A stretch of DNA of 64,000 nucleotides from Dioscorea cayenensis subsp. rotundata (GCF_009730915.1 NC_052489.1:620001-684000); one strand, 5' to 3'; positions 1-13,138 are shown, counted from the first letter of the stretch. Notes: generated by a model not told the origin, from the sequence alone. A program made the numbers and translations.

Positions 1-1800
1 ATCTCTATTGAAAGCCAACTTTTGGTGACATGCTTTAGATAATAAAAAATTGGATGACTAGTGCATTTGTGCCACAAGATAACATTTAAATTGGAAACAT
101 TGGCATGGAAAATTCGTCAGAAATATTAGACCTTAAGGGAGAGCCATGTTGTTCCTCAGCATTGCGAAACATCTTCCCCAAAGACAGCTCCTGCAATTCA
201 CAATGAATAGGCCAGAAGGTTATTGAGCAATTTTGATTATCAGTTAGCTTAGTAACGTATAAGAGCTTATATTGTATAGTAGATAACTAAAGGATGACTT
301 TGAATTGTAAATCATAGTATAGTCGCTTGTTCAGGCCGGTAACGGTAGAAGATTTTCTGCGTGCCACAGTGACTTCCATATCACCATCACACATTCTATA
401 GTTGGCAAAAATATAAAAAGAACCAGTTATATGATTTGAGGCACCAGTGTCAACAATCCTTTCCTCACAAAATATAATTTTTAGATAAAAGATTTGTCTA
501 GCCATAACTTTGTTGTGCGACAGTTGCTATAGAAGATGATTAATCATCTTCGAAGTCTTTGGTAGGTCAAGATGACTGCAGTAAACTCCTTGGTACTTTT
601 ATCTGCTCGGTTGTAAATATTACAGGAGGTGAATTGCTTTTTACATTTCTGTGGTAGATTCTGCAACATGTACTAACTTTCATTAACTACGAGTATTCCA
701 ATTTGTTGGCTTCCCATGAATCTCCCAGCATGTTTCTTTGGTATGATGAGGCTTATTGCATTCATCACATCACAACTTATTGTCTTTAAATTTTTTTATT
801 TCTATTGTGTTTGAAGCAACCTGATTTATTGCTAGAGCATAACTAGGTTGAGTACTTTTAGTGTGGAAATTTAGTGGACTATGGAGCATAACTCTCTTCC
901 ACCTCTCTTCTCATCGAACTTCAGCAAATACTTATTGAATAGATGGAAGAGGGTTGGTACCAAGTATCCTCCCCTAACCTCATTTAGATCTCTGTATAGT
1001 CCTTGGAGAGCATCAAACAATCGCTCCTTTTTAAGCATTTTGTTGTGGAGTACTCAATCATCAGGGTAACACCAAGTCACTTCATAAAAGATCCATTTCT
1101 TGCCATAAATCGGTTAGAATATTGTTATACTCAGTTACTGGCCTTGTCCCTTGTTGAGGGTTATGAATTGCAGATCAAATTTCAAAGCATTACCCCAACT
1201 TCCTTTTTTTTTGTGGCAATTTTATAAAACAGTTATCTCCTTCCACTTTTAAGGCCCATGGAATTAATCAATCATGCCATCACAATTGAACTCTCTGCTT
1301 CCCATGTCTTGTAATGGGCATTACCACATTAGATTAGCTGGTGGAATAATCTCACCAATGAGATACCCGGTCTTCCTTTTCCCCTTTAATTATGAGCAAC
1401 ATGGATTGGAACCATCCGCGAAAATTGGACTCATTTAATTTTTGTTGAGTGAGTTGTAGGGAAGAAGTAATTTCAGAATTTTGGTTGGTTTGTGGGGCTT
1501 GAAAACTCATCATGGGCTAATTTGTAGAGGATTTGACCATTGAGGTTTTTTGAACCTTTGGAGCCAATTCAGTCATACGGTCAATCTTTTCTCCAGACTG
1601 CCACAACTTTTGCTACTGTAGCTCATGTTAATCACCACCACCCAAGCTTCGTGGTAGTTTTGTCATTCCTTCTCCTATGTTCACTCCTCACCGTTGAGGC
1701 GCTTTGTCACAGATTTGTTTATCCTTTGGTCTTTTCACATCATCAAGGTAGAGCTAGCTAGAGAGGATACAGAAACAAGAGGGTGGAAAAATTGCAACAC
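1..1800 (-). mobile_element. Copia-type LTR retrotransposon fossil (gag/protease part)
   Basis: Minus-strand remains of a Copia gag-pol gene. A CCHC zinc-knuckle region reading CDECNKPHHTKETCW lies near 700-800, and a Copia protease core reading IVDTGASNHITG lies near 430-470, in the order expected for gag then protease. No LTR, integrase or reverse transcriptase is recognisable inside the window, so it runs off the left edge or is truncated. It is broken many times and looks old. It lies upstream of exons of the POLLUX/CASTOR-type gene on the other strand, so it probably sits in an intron of that gene. The right boundary is approximate. Confidence 0.65.
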
Positions 1801-2580
1801 TGACTCAGAGAAACTGGTCAGTGCCAATGGATAATGCTGGTAAGATCACTCAGCTCGGATGTCCCAAAAATGGTAGCTTTTAAATACTTCTTTGTCTCAT
1901 TCTCTCTCATGTGAAAAACTTACAATATATAAAAAATTATCCTACCAAAAATAGATGGCGTAATTCTAGGAATTTAAATTGATACAAATTAGTGATTTTA
2001 GAAGTAAATCTTTAATATGAAATTTTGGTTATTTGAATCTCTAAGAGTCTGGGATTTTTCTTTTTATCCAATAATTAGTACTCTTTAGATGCCCCCAAAC
2101 CTTGCATTTGATTCTTTTTTTCTCAAAGATATTTTGGTCTTGTCAAACGAGAAAAAAAAGGAGAATTATCACTTTTAAGGCATCCAAAGTTATCCCTTCT
2201 CTGAGGGAACCTTGGATTTTCAAACCTGTGTTATTTAAAGAACAAATCTATTTTTGGAGTGTTTACCTGGATCAAGAAATCACATATTAGGAAGTTCTCT
2301 GTTTGGCTTTCTTCTGTGTGATATATTTTCTAGCATGTATGGTATATTGTTCATGACCTTTTGAAGCATAATTTGCATATACATTATTTAATGGTTTGTG
2401 CAAACATAATCATTTATTGGAACAACTAAGCTATTATTGTTTATTGGACGGTAAATGCACATTATTGTTCTCTGTTGCAAAATTTGAAGCTTGAACACAT
2501 TCTGTAATTGTGTTCCAAGGCCAGTTGATCAGATAGTTCCACTGTTGAGTGCCACTCTACTAATTGTGTATTTTATGCAG

Positions 2581-2836
2581 GTTGAAAACTTTGTTGCTGA
2601 GATTGTTGACTCAAAATTGGGTAAACAGGTAGTTCTTTAATTGTATCTGCCTTCTAAAAATTATAACATCCTTGCGACGTCCTGATTGATTCAGTTCATT
2701 CTTTTCTTTAAATGATAATTCCATCATATTCTGTTATGTCCCCAGATATCAAGTATAAGGCCAACCCTTTCATTTATTGGTGCAGAAGAGGTTATGAGCC
2801 TTGTAACAGCTCAAGGTTTACAACAATAATTTCACG

Positions 2837-2895
<59 letters not shown>

Positions 2896-3509
2896 TCTTT
2901 TATTCATCTGTAAAATAAAATTTTTGTAAAGAATCTTATGAGAAGTACCTCTCTTCTTGTGTTCAATAGTGGCTGAGAGTCGTGAATTAAACGAAGTATG
3001 GAAGGACATTCTTAATGCTGAGGGCGATGAAATATATGTAAAGGTAATGACAAATTTGATCTGAGATCATCGTTCGGCCACTAATGAAGTGACTTCACAA
3101 GAATGCAACTGAAAAAGCTCGTGTAGTTTAGATATTCTGCTTCCTGGAAAAGCTTCTAATTATGATGCTTAACTTCATAGTCTTAAGATTAAAAAGTTCC
3201 ACAATTCTTTCTTTGCAGGATATCGGCTTGTACATGAAGCGCGGTGAAAATCCTTCATTTGCAGAGCTCACAGAAAGGGCTCTTTTGCGCCGTGAAGTTG
3301 CTATTGGCTATGTGAAAGATAACAAGAAGGTATTAGCCTTTTTTATCATGCTTTCTGTTTTACACAGTTTGAGTTTCTGAGAACAATGTCAGACTCTGAT
3401 ACAAACATTTTTCGACTTGCAGGTCATAAATCCTATCAACAAGACACAACCGCTTCAATTTGAAATGACGGATTCATTGATAGTTATATCGGAGCTTGAA
3501 GGTGAATAA
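2581..3509 (+). CDS. POLLUX/CASTOR-type ion channel, 3' exons
   Basis: C-terminal part of a plant nuclear-envelope cation channel of the CASTOR/POLLUX (DMI1) family, which drives nuclear calcium spiking in root symbiosis. Five exons splice in frame: 2581-2628, 2746-2815, 2970-3043, 3219-3329 and 3423-3509, all with GT-AG introns. Together they encode about 113 residues ending in a TAA. Recognisable blocks are [52 protein letters not shown] and the terminal [11 protein letters not shown], all in the conserved cytosolic C-terminal region. The membrane segments, filter and RCK part must lie left of the window. The short tail after SELEGE is usual for the family. I cannot decide between CASTOR and POLLUX from this piece. 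The splice frame is intact, so the gene may be functional. Confidence 0.88.
2838..2894. repeat. (TTA)n microsatellite
   Basis: About 18 uninterrupted TTA units in a 154-bp intron of the POLLUX/CASTOR-type gene. The tract is over a third of the intron and lies well before the acceptor at 2969. Confidence 0.95.
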
Positions 3510-4835
3510 TACTCTGATCAAGTGAATTAAATGAACTGTTCTCTGTTGGATTAAACCAAGTGATAAGAAGAGACAATTCATCATCGGTTGGGAAACGGAA
3601 TAGCGGCTTCTGTCAAAATGCTGATGAACTATGCCGAAGAGGAAAAAAAAAATAACCATGATGAGCAGAGCAAGAATTTTGATTTATTGTTAGGCTGGAA
3701 AGTTAAATGAACATGTAGTCTAGCATCTTGCTCTGTGATACAGTCATTGGCTTTTTTGAATTTTTTATTCTTCTACTGGGAAATCTACAACAATAGTTTC
3801 CTCTATATATATATATATATATATGTGTGCCAATAGATCATGTGCGGACGTCCCTAGAACATCCGCATATGTATATATATATATGGCAATAGATCATTTG
3901 CAGATGCCCTTAGAACGTCCACAGATAAAAAGTACAGTGTCCAAATAAGGGTGAATGGATATGATTTATTATATTATTGTTGCGATTATGATTTAATGAT
4001 TGAGATTAGAATACTATGCAATTCAATTTTTATTATTTTTAACATTGTTTATCTCATTTTTGTACTGTTGTTGATAGTGTTGTTTATAAATTATTGTTCA
4101 TTGGAATGGATAATCTAAAGTTAGATTCAAATCCAACCGTTGATAGATGAATTAATTATCTGTAAACATTCGTAGATGACTGGTCCTTTATATATATATT
4201 ACCTTGCAGTAAAGACAGTAAAGATTGTTAAAGAGAATAACAAAATAGTGCAGGGTGCAATTGTACTAGTCTCTTCTCACTGTTATTGTATTTATTTATT
4301 ATTTATTATTGAACTTGTCGTTACATTCAGGCTTATGCGTCTATTTGACATTTGTAATATATATATATATATATATACTTTTATAAACATAAAGTTAGTT
4401 ATCCACAATTTTGGTTGAGGCCAGAAAGGAGGAATGCTGGCAAACCAGAAAACACTGGACGGATTATAAGGTGGAGATGTCAAATAAAATTTAATCAACA
4501 TCACAACATGTATGCGTTTTTTTTAATTATGTTGGAAAAAGTTTATTTATTATGAACAAATCCCTAAACCCTTATACAGTTATACCTGAACCCTCCTCAT
4601 ATAAAAGTATATATGGTAGTAGTTATATATACTATTTTAAGTGGAAGGTCAAATGCAGACATCTTGACACATTATATTGTTTGAGACACATTTCAGGTCA
4701 AAATTGTCTCGGTTGTTTTTATTTTTTATTTTTTTATTTTTTTTGGGAAAAAAAATGTTGGTTAGATATCTCCATTATGAGACACATTATTAATGGGTAA
4801 TTTTAATTTTAAAAGCCATTATTCATGAATATATG
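3510..4835. other. 3' flank of the channel gene, with repeated segments
   Basis: No gene seen. Two imperfect direct copies of a 45-bp segment lie at about 3828-3872 and 3884-3928; both contain AATAGATCAT and a (C)GTCC/CTTAGAAC-like core, and they are separated by (TA)n. A related sequence in the opposite sense may occur at about 4150-4180, which would make 3828-4190 a degraded MITE, but the match is weak. (TA)n tracts are at 3805-3824, 3872-3884 and 4358-4376. Confidence 0.4.
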
Positions 4836-4840
4836 GTTTG

Positions 4841-5224
4841 TGTTATAAACAAATATTTTAATGGATGCCTACCGTAGCAATTTCACTGTAGCAGCCGACA
4901 TTATTATAAAGAACTTCTAGAGATTCGTAGTGTACCCGCCCATGTGGATCGTAGCAGCACGTCTAGATCATACTATTCCACTAACTGCAGTATTTTTGGA
5001 CCGTCGGATCGAATCGATCCCGGCCGCTCATTCAACTCTCAGTAACCCTATAAATACCCCTCATTTTTGTATACTTTGGAAGATATAGAGAAGAGAAAGA
5101 AAAAGAGAAATAAAAGAAGAGAAGAAGAAGAACTTAATTCTTCGGGGTTTTTGGGTTTTTGGTAAATACTCCGCTCTCTATTCTTATTACTATCTTTACA
5201 TTTATAACATATATATTCTTAACA
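4841..5224 (+). repeat. Left (5') LTR of the old Copia element
   Basis: About 384 bp, TG...CA bounded. A TATA-like CTATAAATACC lies near 5048-5058 and a purine-rich GAAGAGAAAGAAAAAGAG tract follows it, as expected for a Copia promoter and leader. It is shorter than the right LTR through internal deletions. Confidence 0.92.
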
Positions 5225-8200
5225 CGTTATCAGCATCGAATTTGCTCATATGATTTTTAATTTTCTTTGACTCATCTAATATATATGTTATATATGTGGA
5301 ATCCATTTCTAACACTCGAATGCGGGGAAGGATCGACGGGTAATATAATACTAGCAAACCATAGATTTTTATTCACCAACAATACATAAGATTTTTCTTA
5401 GAAGCATACATAAAAAAACATACATGATCTAAAAGCCACTAAGGCTAATATTGCCAGTACTTTTAAAATAAACAAGAAAAACACTAATATTATTATTACA
5501 ATGAAGTTTTCCACCAAATCTAAATTATCAAGCATCATCTTTTCCTAAGTTTTCACGGCAACCCTCTCTCCGGCGATCGTTGACAAAACCTGGTAAAGAT
5601 CTGTCGAGCCCCTTTTTCTCTTCTCCGTCGCCCTACTCCGCCGGCCCCTTCGAGTTTCTCCGTCGGCGACTCGGCCGGCCTTTTTCCGTCGGCCCCCTAC
5701 TTTCTTCTCTCCCCTATCTTTACTTCTTCTTCCCTTTTAACTTATAATCACTTTCAAACAAATTTTAATTCCCAATGCTGCAATAATTGCAGCGTATGAA
5801 CAGTATCGTATACATGAATAGTACCATACATAAACAAGATCTAGTATATATGAGCAAAGTATAAATGCTTTTATATTTTTATTCGTACTCTCGCTCTAAT
5901 TACATGTCTGTATTATTATTTTTGAAGAGAAAAATGGCAAATATTGCAAAAAGAGAATTTGAGGCCCTTCAAATCTCGGGGAGCAATTATATATCCTGGA
6001 GCCTCGATATCAAGCTCCATCTGAAAGCAAGAAACCTGAGCAAAACTATTGAGGCTAATAACAATGAGCCTAGTGATAATAAAGCGAAGGCCTTAATATT
6101 TATAAGGCATCATATTGATGATGGCTCGAAGAATGAATACTTGACCATTGAGGATCCACGGGGAATTGTGGTTATCCCCGAAAAAAAGAGATTTGAACAT
6201 CTCGTGAATGGTCTACTTGCCCAAAAGCACGCAATGATTGGTCAAGCCTCGGGGTTTCAAGATTTTTAAAAGCGTGCGAGAATATAATTCCGAGCTATTT
6301 AAAATTGTTTCAAGATTGCGTCAGTGGAGAAACAAAGTGATGGGAAGGAATGATGCTCGAGAAAACATTTACAACATTTCACGCATCGAAATGTTATATT
6401 ACAACAACAATATAGAGAAAAGAATTTTTTTCAAAAATTCTCTGAATTAATTTCTTGTCTCTTTGTGGCGGAGCAAAAACAATGAATCGTTGATGCAGAA
6501 TCATCAATCTCGACCATCCGGATCGAGACCACCGCGAAATTAATTTTTGGGCAAAGAAGATGGGCGTGGTCGCGGTGCTAGTTTTAAAAACCGCGGTGGA
6601 CGAGGAAATTATGGTGGTCGAGGACTACGCGGTCGTGGTGGGGGCCGAAATAATATCGGACCACGCGATAATGAATTGATGTACATCAGCAAGCAACAAA
6701 AGCCACAAGATGGGGTTAGAGACAAAGAAAGATACATGCTATCATTGTGGCTCGGAAGGTCATTGGTCCGAAATTTGCAGGGACCCTCAAAAAACATTTT
6801 TGTCCATCTTTACCAAGAATCACTTAAAAACAAGAAAGGTAAAGATATTGAGACAAATTTTCTGTCGACAACCCCATAGTTGATCCAATTGAGGATAATT
6901 CCATAAATAATTTAAATGTAACCGAAAAATACATATTTAGATATGTCGATTTCCTTATAGACTAGTTTGTAATATGTTTTTTTATGTTTTTATTAAATTA
7001 TGTTTTTCTTTTGTTTTTGTTAGAATATGGTCGATGATGAATGCATTATTGATTCGTGGGACAACGCATACTATTTTGACTAGAAAAAAATATTTTTATA
7101 TCCTTATCAATGAGAAAGGCATATATAGCCACAATAAGCGAGGGTCATCGGACTCGGTTGAAGGTTCGGAGAAGCGAGCATTGATGTTGCCAAATGGAAC
7201 ATCCTTGCGGATGAAAAAAATGCTCTCTATTCCCCTAAGTCTAGGAGGAACCTTTTAAGCTTTAAAGATATACGTCTCAATGGATATCATTTAGAGACGG
7301 TTGATAAGGAAGGAAAAGAATATCTTTATATTACACAAGTTATTTCATGCCAAAAACGTGTACTTGAAAGCTTTCCCTGTATATCTTCAGGATTATATTT
7401 TACACGTATTAAAGTGATGGAATCACATACGGTATTAACCCGGAAGATTAATGACCCAGAGATATTTAAAATATGGCATGAAAGACTTGGACATCCGGGT
7501 GCTATTATGTTGCGCCGGATTATTACTAGTTCTCATGGACACCCACTGAAGGATTATAAAATCCTAACACATAATGAATATGCATGTTCAGCATGTTCAA
7601 TGGGAAAGCTAATAACTAGACCTTCTATAACAAAGGTGGCTGGTGAATCTCCTAAATTTTTAGAAAGAATACAAGGAGACATTTGTGGACCAATACATCC
7701 GTCATGTGGACCATTTAGGTATTTTATGGTTTTAATCGATGCATCGACTAGATGGTCCCATGTTTCACTTCTGTCTACAAGGAATGTAGCATTTGCAAGG
7801 TTATTGGCACAAATTATCGGGGCTTAAAAGCACAATTTCCAGATTATCCCATAAAGACAATTCGTCTTGATAATGCTTGTGAATTTTTCATCAAAATCAT
7901 TTTTATGATTATTGTATGGCAGTTGGAATACATGTTGAGCATCCAGTAGCTCATGTACATACCCAAAATGGGTTAGCGGAGTCATTTATTAAAAGACTCA
8001 AGATTATTGCCCGTCCAATGTTATTAAGGACGAAACTGCCTACAAGTGCGTGGGGTCATGCTATTTTTGCATCTTTCGCAGACTTTTAATACTGGATCCG
8101 ACCCACTCGCATGTAATTTATATTCACCACACCAACTTGTTATGGGTAAAGAGCCTGATATTTCATATATAAGAATATTTGGTTGTGCAATATATGTGCC

Positions 8201-10797
8201 AATACCACCACCAAATCGTACAAAAATGGGTCCACAACGCAGACTTGGTATATACGTTGGTTATGATTCCCCTTCAATTATACGATATTTAGAACCATTA
8301 ACTGGGGGATGTATTTATCGCAAAATTTGCAGATTGTCATTTTGATGAAAGTCTGTCTTCCCCTGCATTAGGGGAGAAATGATTACTCAAAATGAGCCAA
8401 AAGAAATTGAATGGAATGCATCACGATTACATACATATGATCCTCGTACAAATGAATGTGAACTTGAAGTTCAAAGGATCATTAAATTGCAAAATATTGC
8501 AAATGAAATACCTGATGCATTCACTGATACTAAAATGGTAACTAAATCATATATACCAGCTGCGAATGCTCCTGCAAGAATTGAGATTCCTAAGAATCCA
8601 TTGAAAGAAAATCAAGTAGAAAATAAATCACGACAAAAACGTGGAAGACCAATTGGTGCCAAAGATTCAGATCCTAGAAAAAGGAAGCAGAAAAATAAAG
8701 ATAAAGATCTCCCATGTGAAAAGGGAGAGGAAATTATAAAACCCTCAGAACAAGTTAATGAAGAATCAATGGGGGATGATATTTCTGAAAATGTTGAAAA
8801 TTCAATTTGCTATGTAGATGATGGTCAAAGATTGAATCGGCATGAGACCGAAATAAATGATATATTCATCTACAATGTGGCTACAGATATAGAAATAAAT
8901 ACTGATAATGATCCAGAGTCACGATCCATTGAAGAATGTCGACAAAGAAATGATTGGCCAAAATGGAAAGAAGCTATCCAGGCTGAGCTAAATTCCCTAT
9001 CAAAACGTGAGGTGTTTGGGCCGATAGTGCCAACACCGGAAGGGATAAAACCGATCGGTTATAAATGGGTGTTTGTGAGAAAAAAAGAAATGAAAAATAA
9101 TCAAATTATGAGATACAAAGCAAGAGCGGTTGCTCAAGGTTTTTTTCTCAAATGCTCGGTATTGATTATGAAGAGACATACTCTCACGTAATGGATGGAA
9201 TTACTTTTTCGATTTTTTTAATTGCCATGGCGTAGTAATAAATTAGATATGCGAGTTGATGGATGTTGTCACGAGCATATCCGTATGGATTACTTGAAAA
9301 ATGACATATATATGAAAATCCACGAAGGATATAGAAAAAAACAAACATTACAAATAATCATCATTTATACTCTATTAAATTACGAGAGATCTCTTTATGG
9401 GTTAAAAACAATCCGGACGGATGTGGTATAACCGTCTCGATGAATATCTTATAAAAAGAAGTATACCAAAAATGATAGTATATGTCCATGTGTGTTTATT
9501 AAAAAGTTATACTAACGGTTTTGTTGTGATAGCGATATATGTGGATGATTTAAATCTTGTAGGCACTCCTTACGAAATTGCAATGCTAGACATCATATCT
9601 CGAAAAAGAATTTGAAATGAAAGATTTGGGAAAAGACCAAATTACGTCTAGGGTATACAAATCGAGCGGTTATCCTCGGGAATATTTGTGCATCAATCAA
9701 CCTATACGTGAAAAAGGTCTTTGAAGAGATTCGATATGGAGAAGGCTTATCCATCTGAGTGCATGATGGTCGTCCGAACTCTTGATGTTCGAGAAAGATC
9801 CATTTCGCCCAGCCGGAAGAAGGAGAGATCATTCTTGGTCCAGAAACTCCATATTTAAGTGCAATCGGTGCATTAATGTATCTTGCAAATAATACGAGAC
9901 CCGGATATAGCTTTTTGCGATAAATCTTCTAGCAAGATACGGTTCTACAGCGACACGAAGACACCTGGAAAGGAATAAAAGATGTGCTACGTTATTTACG
10001 AGGAACTACGGATCCGGGTTTATTCTATCGACATGAGTCTTCATCCAACCTCACGAGTTTCTGTCGATCTTTGGGTATCTGTCGATCCTCATAAAGGGCG
10101 ATCTCGAGGGCCCGGATACATGTTTTTCTTACAATGGTACATCTATCTCATGGCGTTCCACAAAACAAACTCTTCATGCTACTTCATCAAATCATGTCTG
10201 AAATTCTAGCTCTCCATGAAGCAAGTCGTGAATGCCAATGGTTACGATCTATGATTGGGCATATCTGATCATCCCTGCAAATTACCATCGAGTAACAACA
10301 AATGCTACGAGTAATTTATGAAGACAACAATGCTTGTATTTCTCAAATACAAGGAGGTTATATTAAAGGTGACGAGCGAAACATATATCACCAAAAATTT
10401 TTCTACACTCATGATCTCCAGAAAGAAGGCGTTATAGAAGTTCAAAAGATTCAATCCAGTGAGAATCAAGCTGATCTATTCACAAAATCACTTCCTAAGT
10501 GCATTCACCAAAGACTTATATACAAAATCGGGATGAGAAGACTTAAGGATGTAAATACTTCTGATATGAGTTAAAAGTTATTTATTTGAGGGAGGAGACT
10601 CTTTTTTCCCTTCGCATGAGGTTTTTTGTCCCAATGGGTTTTTCGAGGCAAGGTTTTTTTAATGAGGCGATAACCCTCAAATGTGCCAAGGATAGTGTAC
10701 TCTTTTTTCCTTAGCTAGGTTTTTTTATCCCATTGGGTTTTTTCCTAGCAAAGGTTTTTAACGAGGCATATCCTTTGGTTGTAAGCATCAAGGGGAG

Positions 10798-11205
10798 TGT
10801 TATAAACAAATATTTTAATGGATGCCTACTGTAGCAATTTTCACTGTAGCAGCCGACATTATTATAGCAACTTCTAGATATTCTTGTAGCAGTAGTAACA
10901 ATCTATGCTGACCGCCCAGTGTAGCATGCATGGCATAGCCGATATTGTTACTTATTCCACCAACCAGGGTATTTTGGACCGTCGGATCGAATCGATCCTG
11001 GCCGTTCATTCAACTCTTGTAACCCTATAAATACCCCCTCATTTTGTATACTTTGGAAGATATAGAGAAGAGAAAGAAAAGAGAGAAATAAAAGAAGAAA
11101 GAAGAAGAAGAACTTAATTCTTCAGGGTTTTTGGGTTTTTGGTAAATACTCTGGCTCTCTATTCTTATTACTATCTTTACATTTATAACATATATATTCT
11201 TAACA
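10798..11205 (+). repeat. Right (3') LTR of the old Copia element
   Basis: About 408 bp, alignable over its full length to the left LTR, including the CTGTAGCAGCCGACATTATTATA block and the CTATAAATACC box near 11024. The middle part is clearly diverged from the left copy. Confidence 0.92.
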
Positions 11206-12095
11206 GTTTGTATATTTATATCACCATTTAACATTCTATTTACCGTTTGATTTTTTATTATTAATATTTTTAACAATATGAACAAGCCTACTTTGTTGAC
11301 TTCCACCACTAATATTTTGAAAAGGTAGATAAACATTATACTTCCACCACTAATGGATTGTTTTTTTTTTATTATTGTATTTTTCCTCTCATAATGTTTA
11401 TTTATGGTGCATCTAAAAAAAACGTGGGCAAACCATTCAACACACATTAAATCTTCAACCATACGTTAAAATCAAACTCTTGATCTTATATAAAAGAGTG
11501 AATAACATTATCACTCATCTATTACGGTGATGATTCTATTGATAACTAGTAAAGTAATATATATATATATATATATTGATTATGAATGAGATTGTAATTG
11601 TTTATATTCAACCTTCTCTCTTTGATATGGACGACGTTCTCAATTTTTCATTAATCGATATTGTTTTTTTCTTCTCATCAAATTAACTTATATTATTGAA
11701 GAACTCATTTTCATTTTAATCATTGAATCATGAAGAAAAATTGAAGATTATATACATATTTGATTAATTTTGGTAACATAATAAATTTTCAAACACATAT
11801 ATATATACACAATTCCCTTCATTAATTGTTTTTTTGGTACTAGAGGATTTATATATTTCCATCCAGTGTATTTCCAATATTAATCCAATCTTAGTTATCA
11901 AGTTTTAATAATCTCACAAACACATATATTCTCAACAAAACTTAATTTTCATTTGCATGGATCTCAATTTATTTACATATTTGTATTAATAAAAAGGAAA
12001 AGAAAAAGGTACATCTATAAAACAAAACAAAGATCACCACCTCACCAAAATTAACTATATATCCCTCTCATTTAGTTTCTTATATTTTTCTTCTC
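11206..12095. other. AT-rich intergenic stretch
   Basis: Between the old Copia element and the 3' end of the Aux/IAA gene. Only (TA)n at about 11550-11575 and general AT-rich sequence are visible; no gene or RNA is recognised. The 3' UTR of the minus-strand Aux/IAA gene should lie at the right end. Confidence 0.6.
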
Positions 12096-12099
12096 CATT

Positions 12100-13055
12100 T
12101 CATGAGTTTGAACTCAACCCTCTTGCTTCACATCCCTTCATTATCCTCATCCTCTTGCATGAAGAGATAAACATCCTACAAATATCACAACAAAATCACA
12201 TCATAAACACATATTTCTATAAATGCAAAATTATCATGTACATGATATATCTATGTGTATATACACAGACACACACACACACACACTCACCTCCAAGGAA
12301 CATCTCCAACAAGCATCAAGTCACCATCTTTATCTTCATATGCAATTGCATATAATTCACCTAAAAATCATAAGAGAAATACAAGAAGAAAAGTTCAATC
12401 ATCAAATAATAAACACACACATATATGTATATATTTCATATTTTTTTAAAAAGAAGTGTATATATATATACCTATGGAAAAACACTTGAACATGTCCTCC
12501 AAAGCAAGTCTAAGCTCTTCATAGCCTTGATAAACATTGAGATCTATTTTTCCTCAAGTATGGAGCACCATCCATGCTAACCTTCACGTAAAGTCCACCC
12601 TTCTGATCAACCTCTTTTTATAGCCTCAAAAACTCTTCTTCCTATATGACCTTATTGGTGGCCACCCTACTACTTGTGCCCCTGCCATGCAAAAATTATT
12701 TAATTTTATATATTAATACTCAAAAAAATTCAATCAATTAAATAAAACTCTTTCTAAACAACTCTTCCAAATAATTATAAAAAAATAAATAAATAACCAG
12801 TGACTCAAAAATCAGACTCACTTGGCTGCCGGTGAGGTATCGAGGCAGCTTTCGACTGATGCCGTCTCCGATGAGCTCCTTTTGTACTCACACTCATACT
12901 CAGTACTGTCCTCCGGCAATGCACGTTTGTTACCTCTAGACACCACCTGTGTTGGTATTACCTCCCTCACCGGTCCCCGGAGGCCCAAGTCTAAGTTCCG
13001 TTGCCTTTAAGTTATCGATATCGATATCATCACCATATCTTGTTCTGACTTCCAT
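12100..13055 (-). pseudogene. Aux/IAA auxin repressor gene with frame disruptions in exons 1-2
   Basis: Short-lived nuclear repressor of auxin response that binds ARF factors and is degraded through TIR1/AFB. Four exons with intact GT-AG sites: 12822-13055, 12472-12681, 12291-12360 and 12100-12175. Domain I reads TELRLGPPG, the degron (domain II) VVGWPPIRSYRKKSF, domain III YVKVSMDGAPYLRK, and domain IV AYEDKDGDLMLVGDVPW then FISSCKRMRIMKG. The product would be about 194 residues, a usual small size. Five single extra bases seem needed to explain the frame: in a GGGG run after domain I, in GGGG at the exon 2 start, and in TTTTT, AAAAA and AAAAA runs of exon 2. Exons 3 and 4 are clean. It may be a recent pseudogene or a working gene with sequence errors. 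The EAR motif is altered, LRLGP instead of LxLxL. Confidence 0.85.
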
Positions 13056-13138
13056 TGATCTAGATTTTTCTTTTTTGAGCTCAAAAACTTGAACTTGAAA
13101 CTATATCAGATTGGTTTTGGAGAATGGATCTAAATGAA

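Larger units (their letters stand above)
4841..11205 (+). mobile_element. Copia-type LTR retrotransposon, old and broken, with both LTRs
   Basis: A complete insertion outline: LTRs at both ends starting TGTTATAAAC and ending AACA, flanked by a perfect 5-bp target duplication GTTTG (4836-4840 and 11206-11210). A possible primer site (TTATCAGCA) follows the left LTR, and a purine tract (AAGGGGAG) precedes the right LTR. The coding region, about 5934-10574, reads on the plus strand in Copia order: gag (MANIAKREFEALQISG), glycine/arginine-rich zinc-knuckle area, GAG-pre-integrase (WHERLGHPG), integrase, reverse transcriptase (YVDDL) and RNase H (ADLFTKSLP). It is broken well over ten times and the two LTRs differ by many substitutions and several indels, so the insertion is old. 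Confidence 0.93.

Noticed and set aside
2712-3009. Poly-tyrosine and poly-asparagine reading frames on both strands
   Set aside because: They are translations of the (TTA)n tract in an intron of the channel gene.
12155-12489. Plus-strand reading frames rich in His/Thr near 12.2-12.4 kb
   Set aside because: They come from a (CA)n tract in an Aux/IAA intron and antisense of exons 3-4.
12822-13010. Plus-strand 62-residue reading frame starting MAAGEVSRQLS
   Set aside because: It is the antisense of Aux/IAA exon 1; the minus strand has a start codon, domain I and a proper splice donor.
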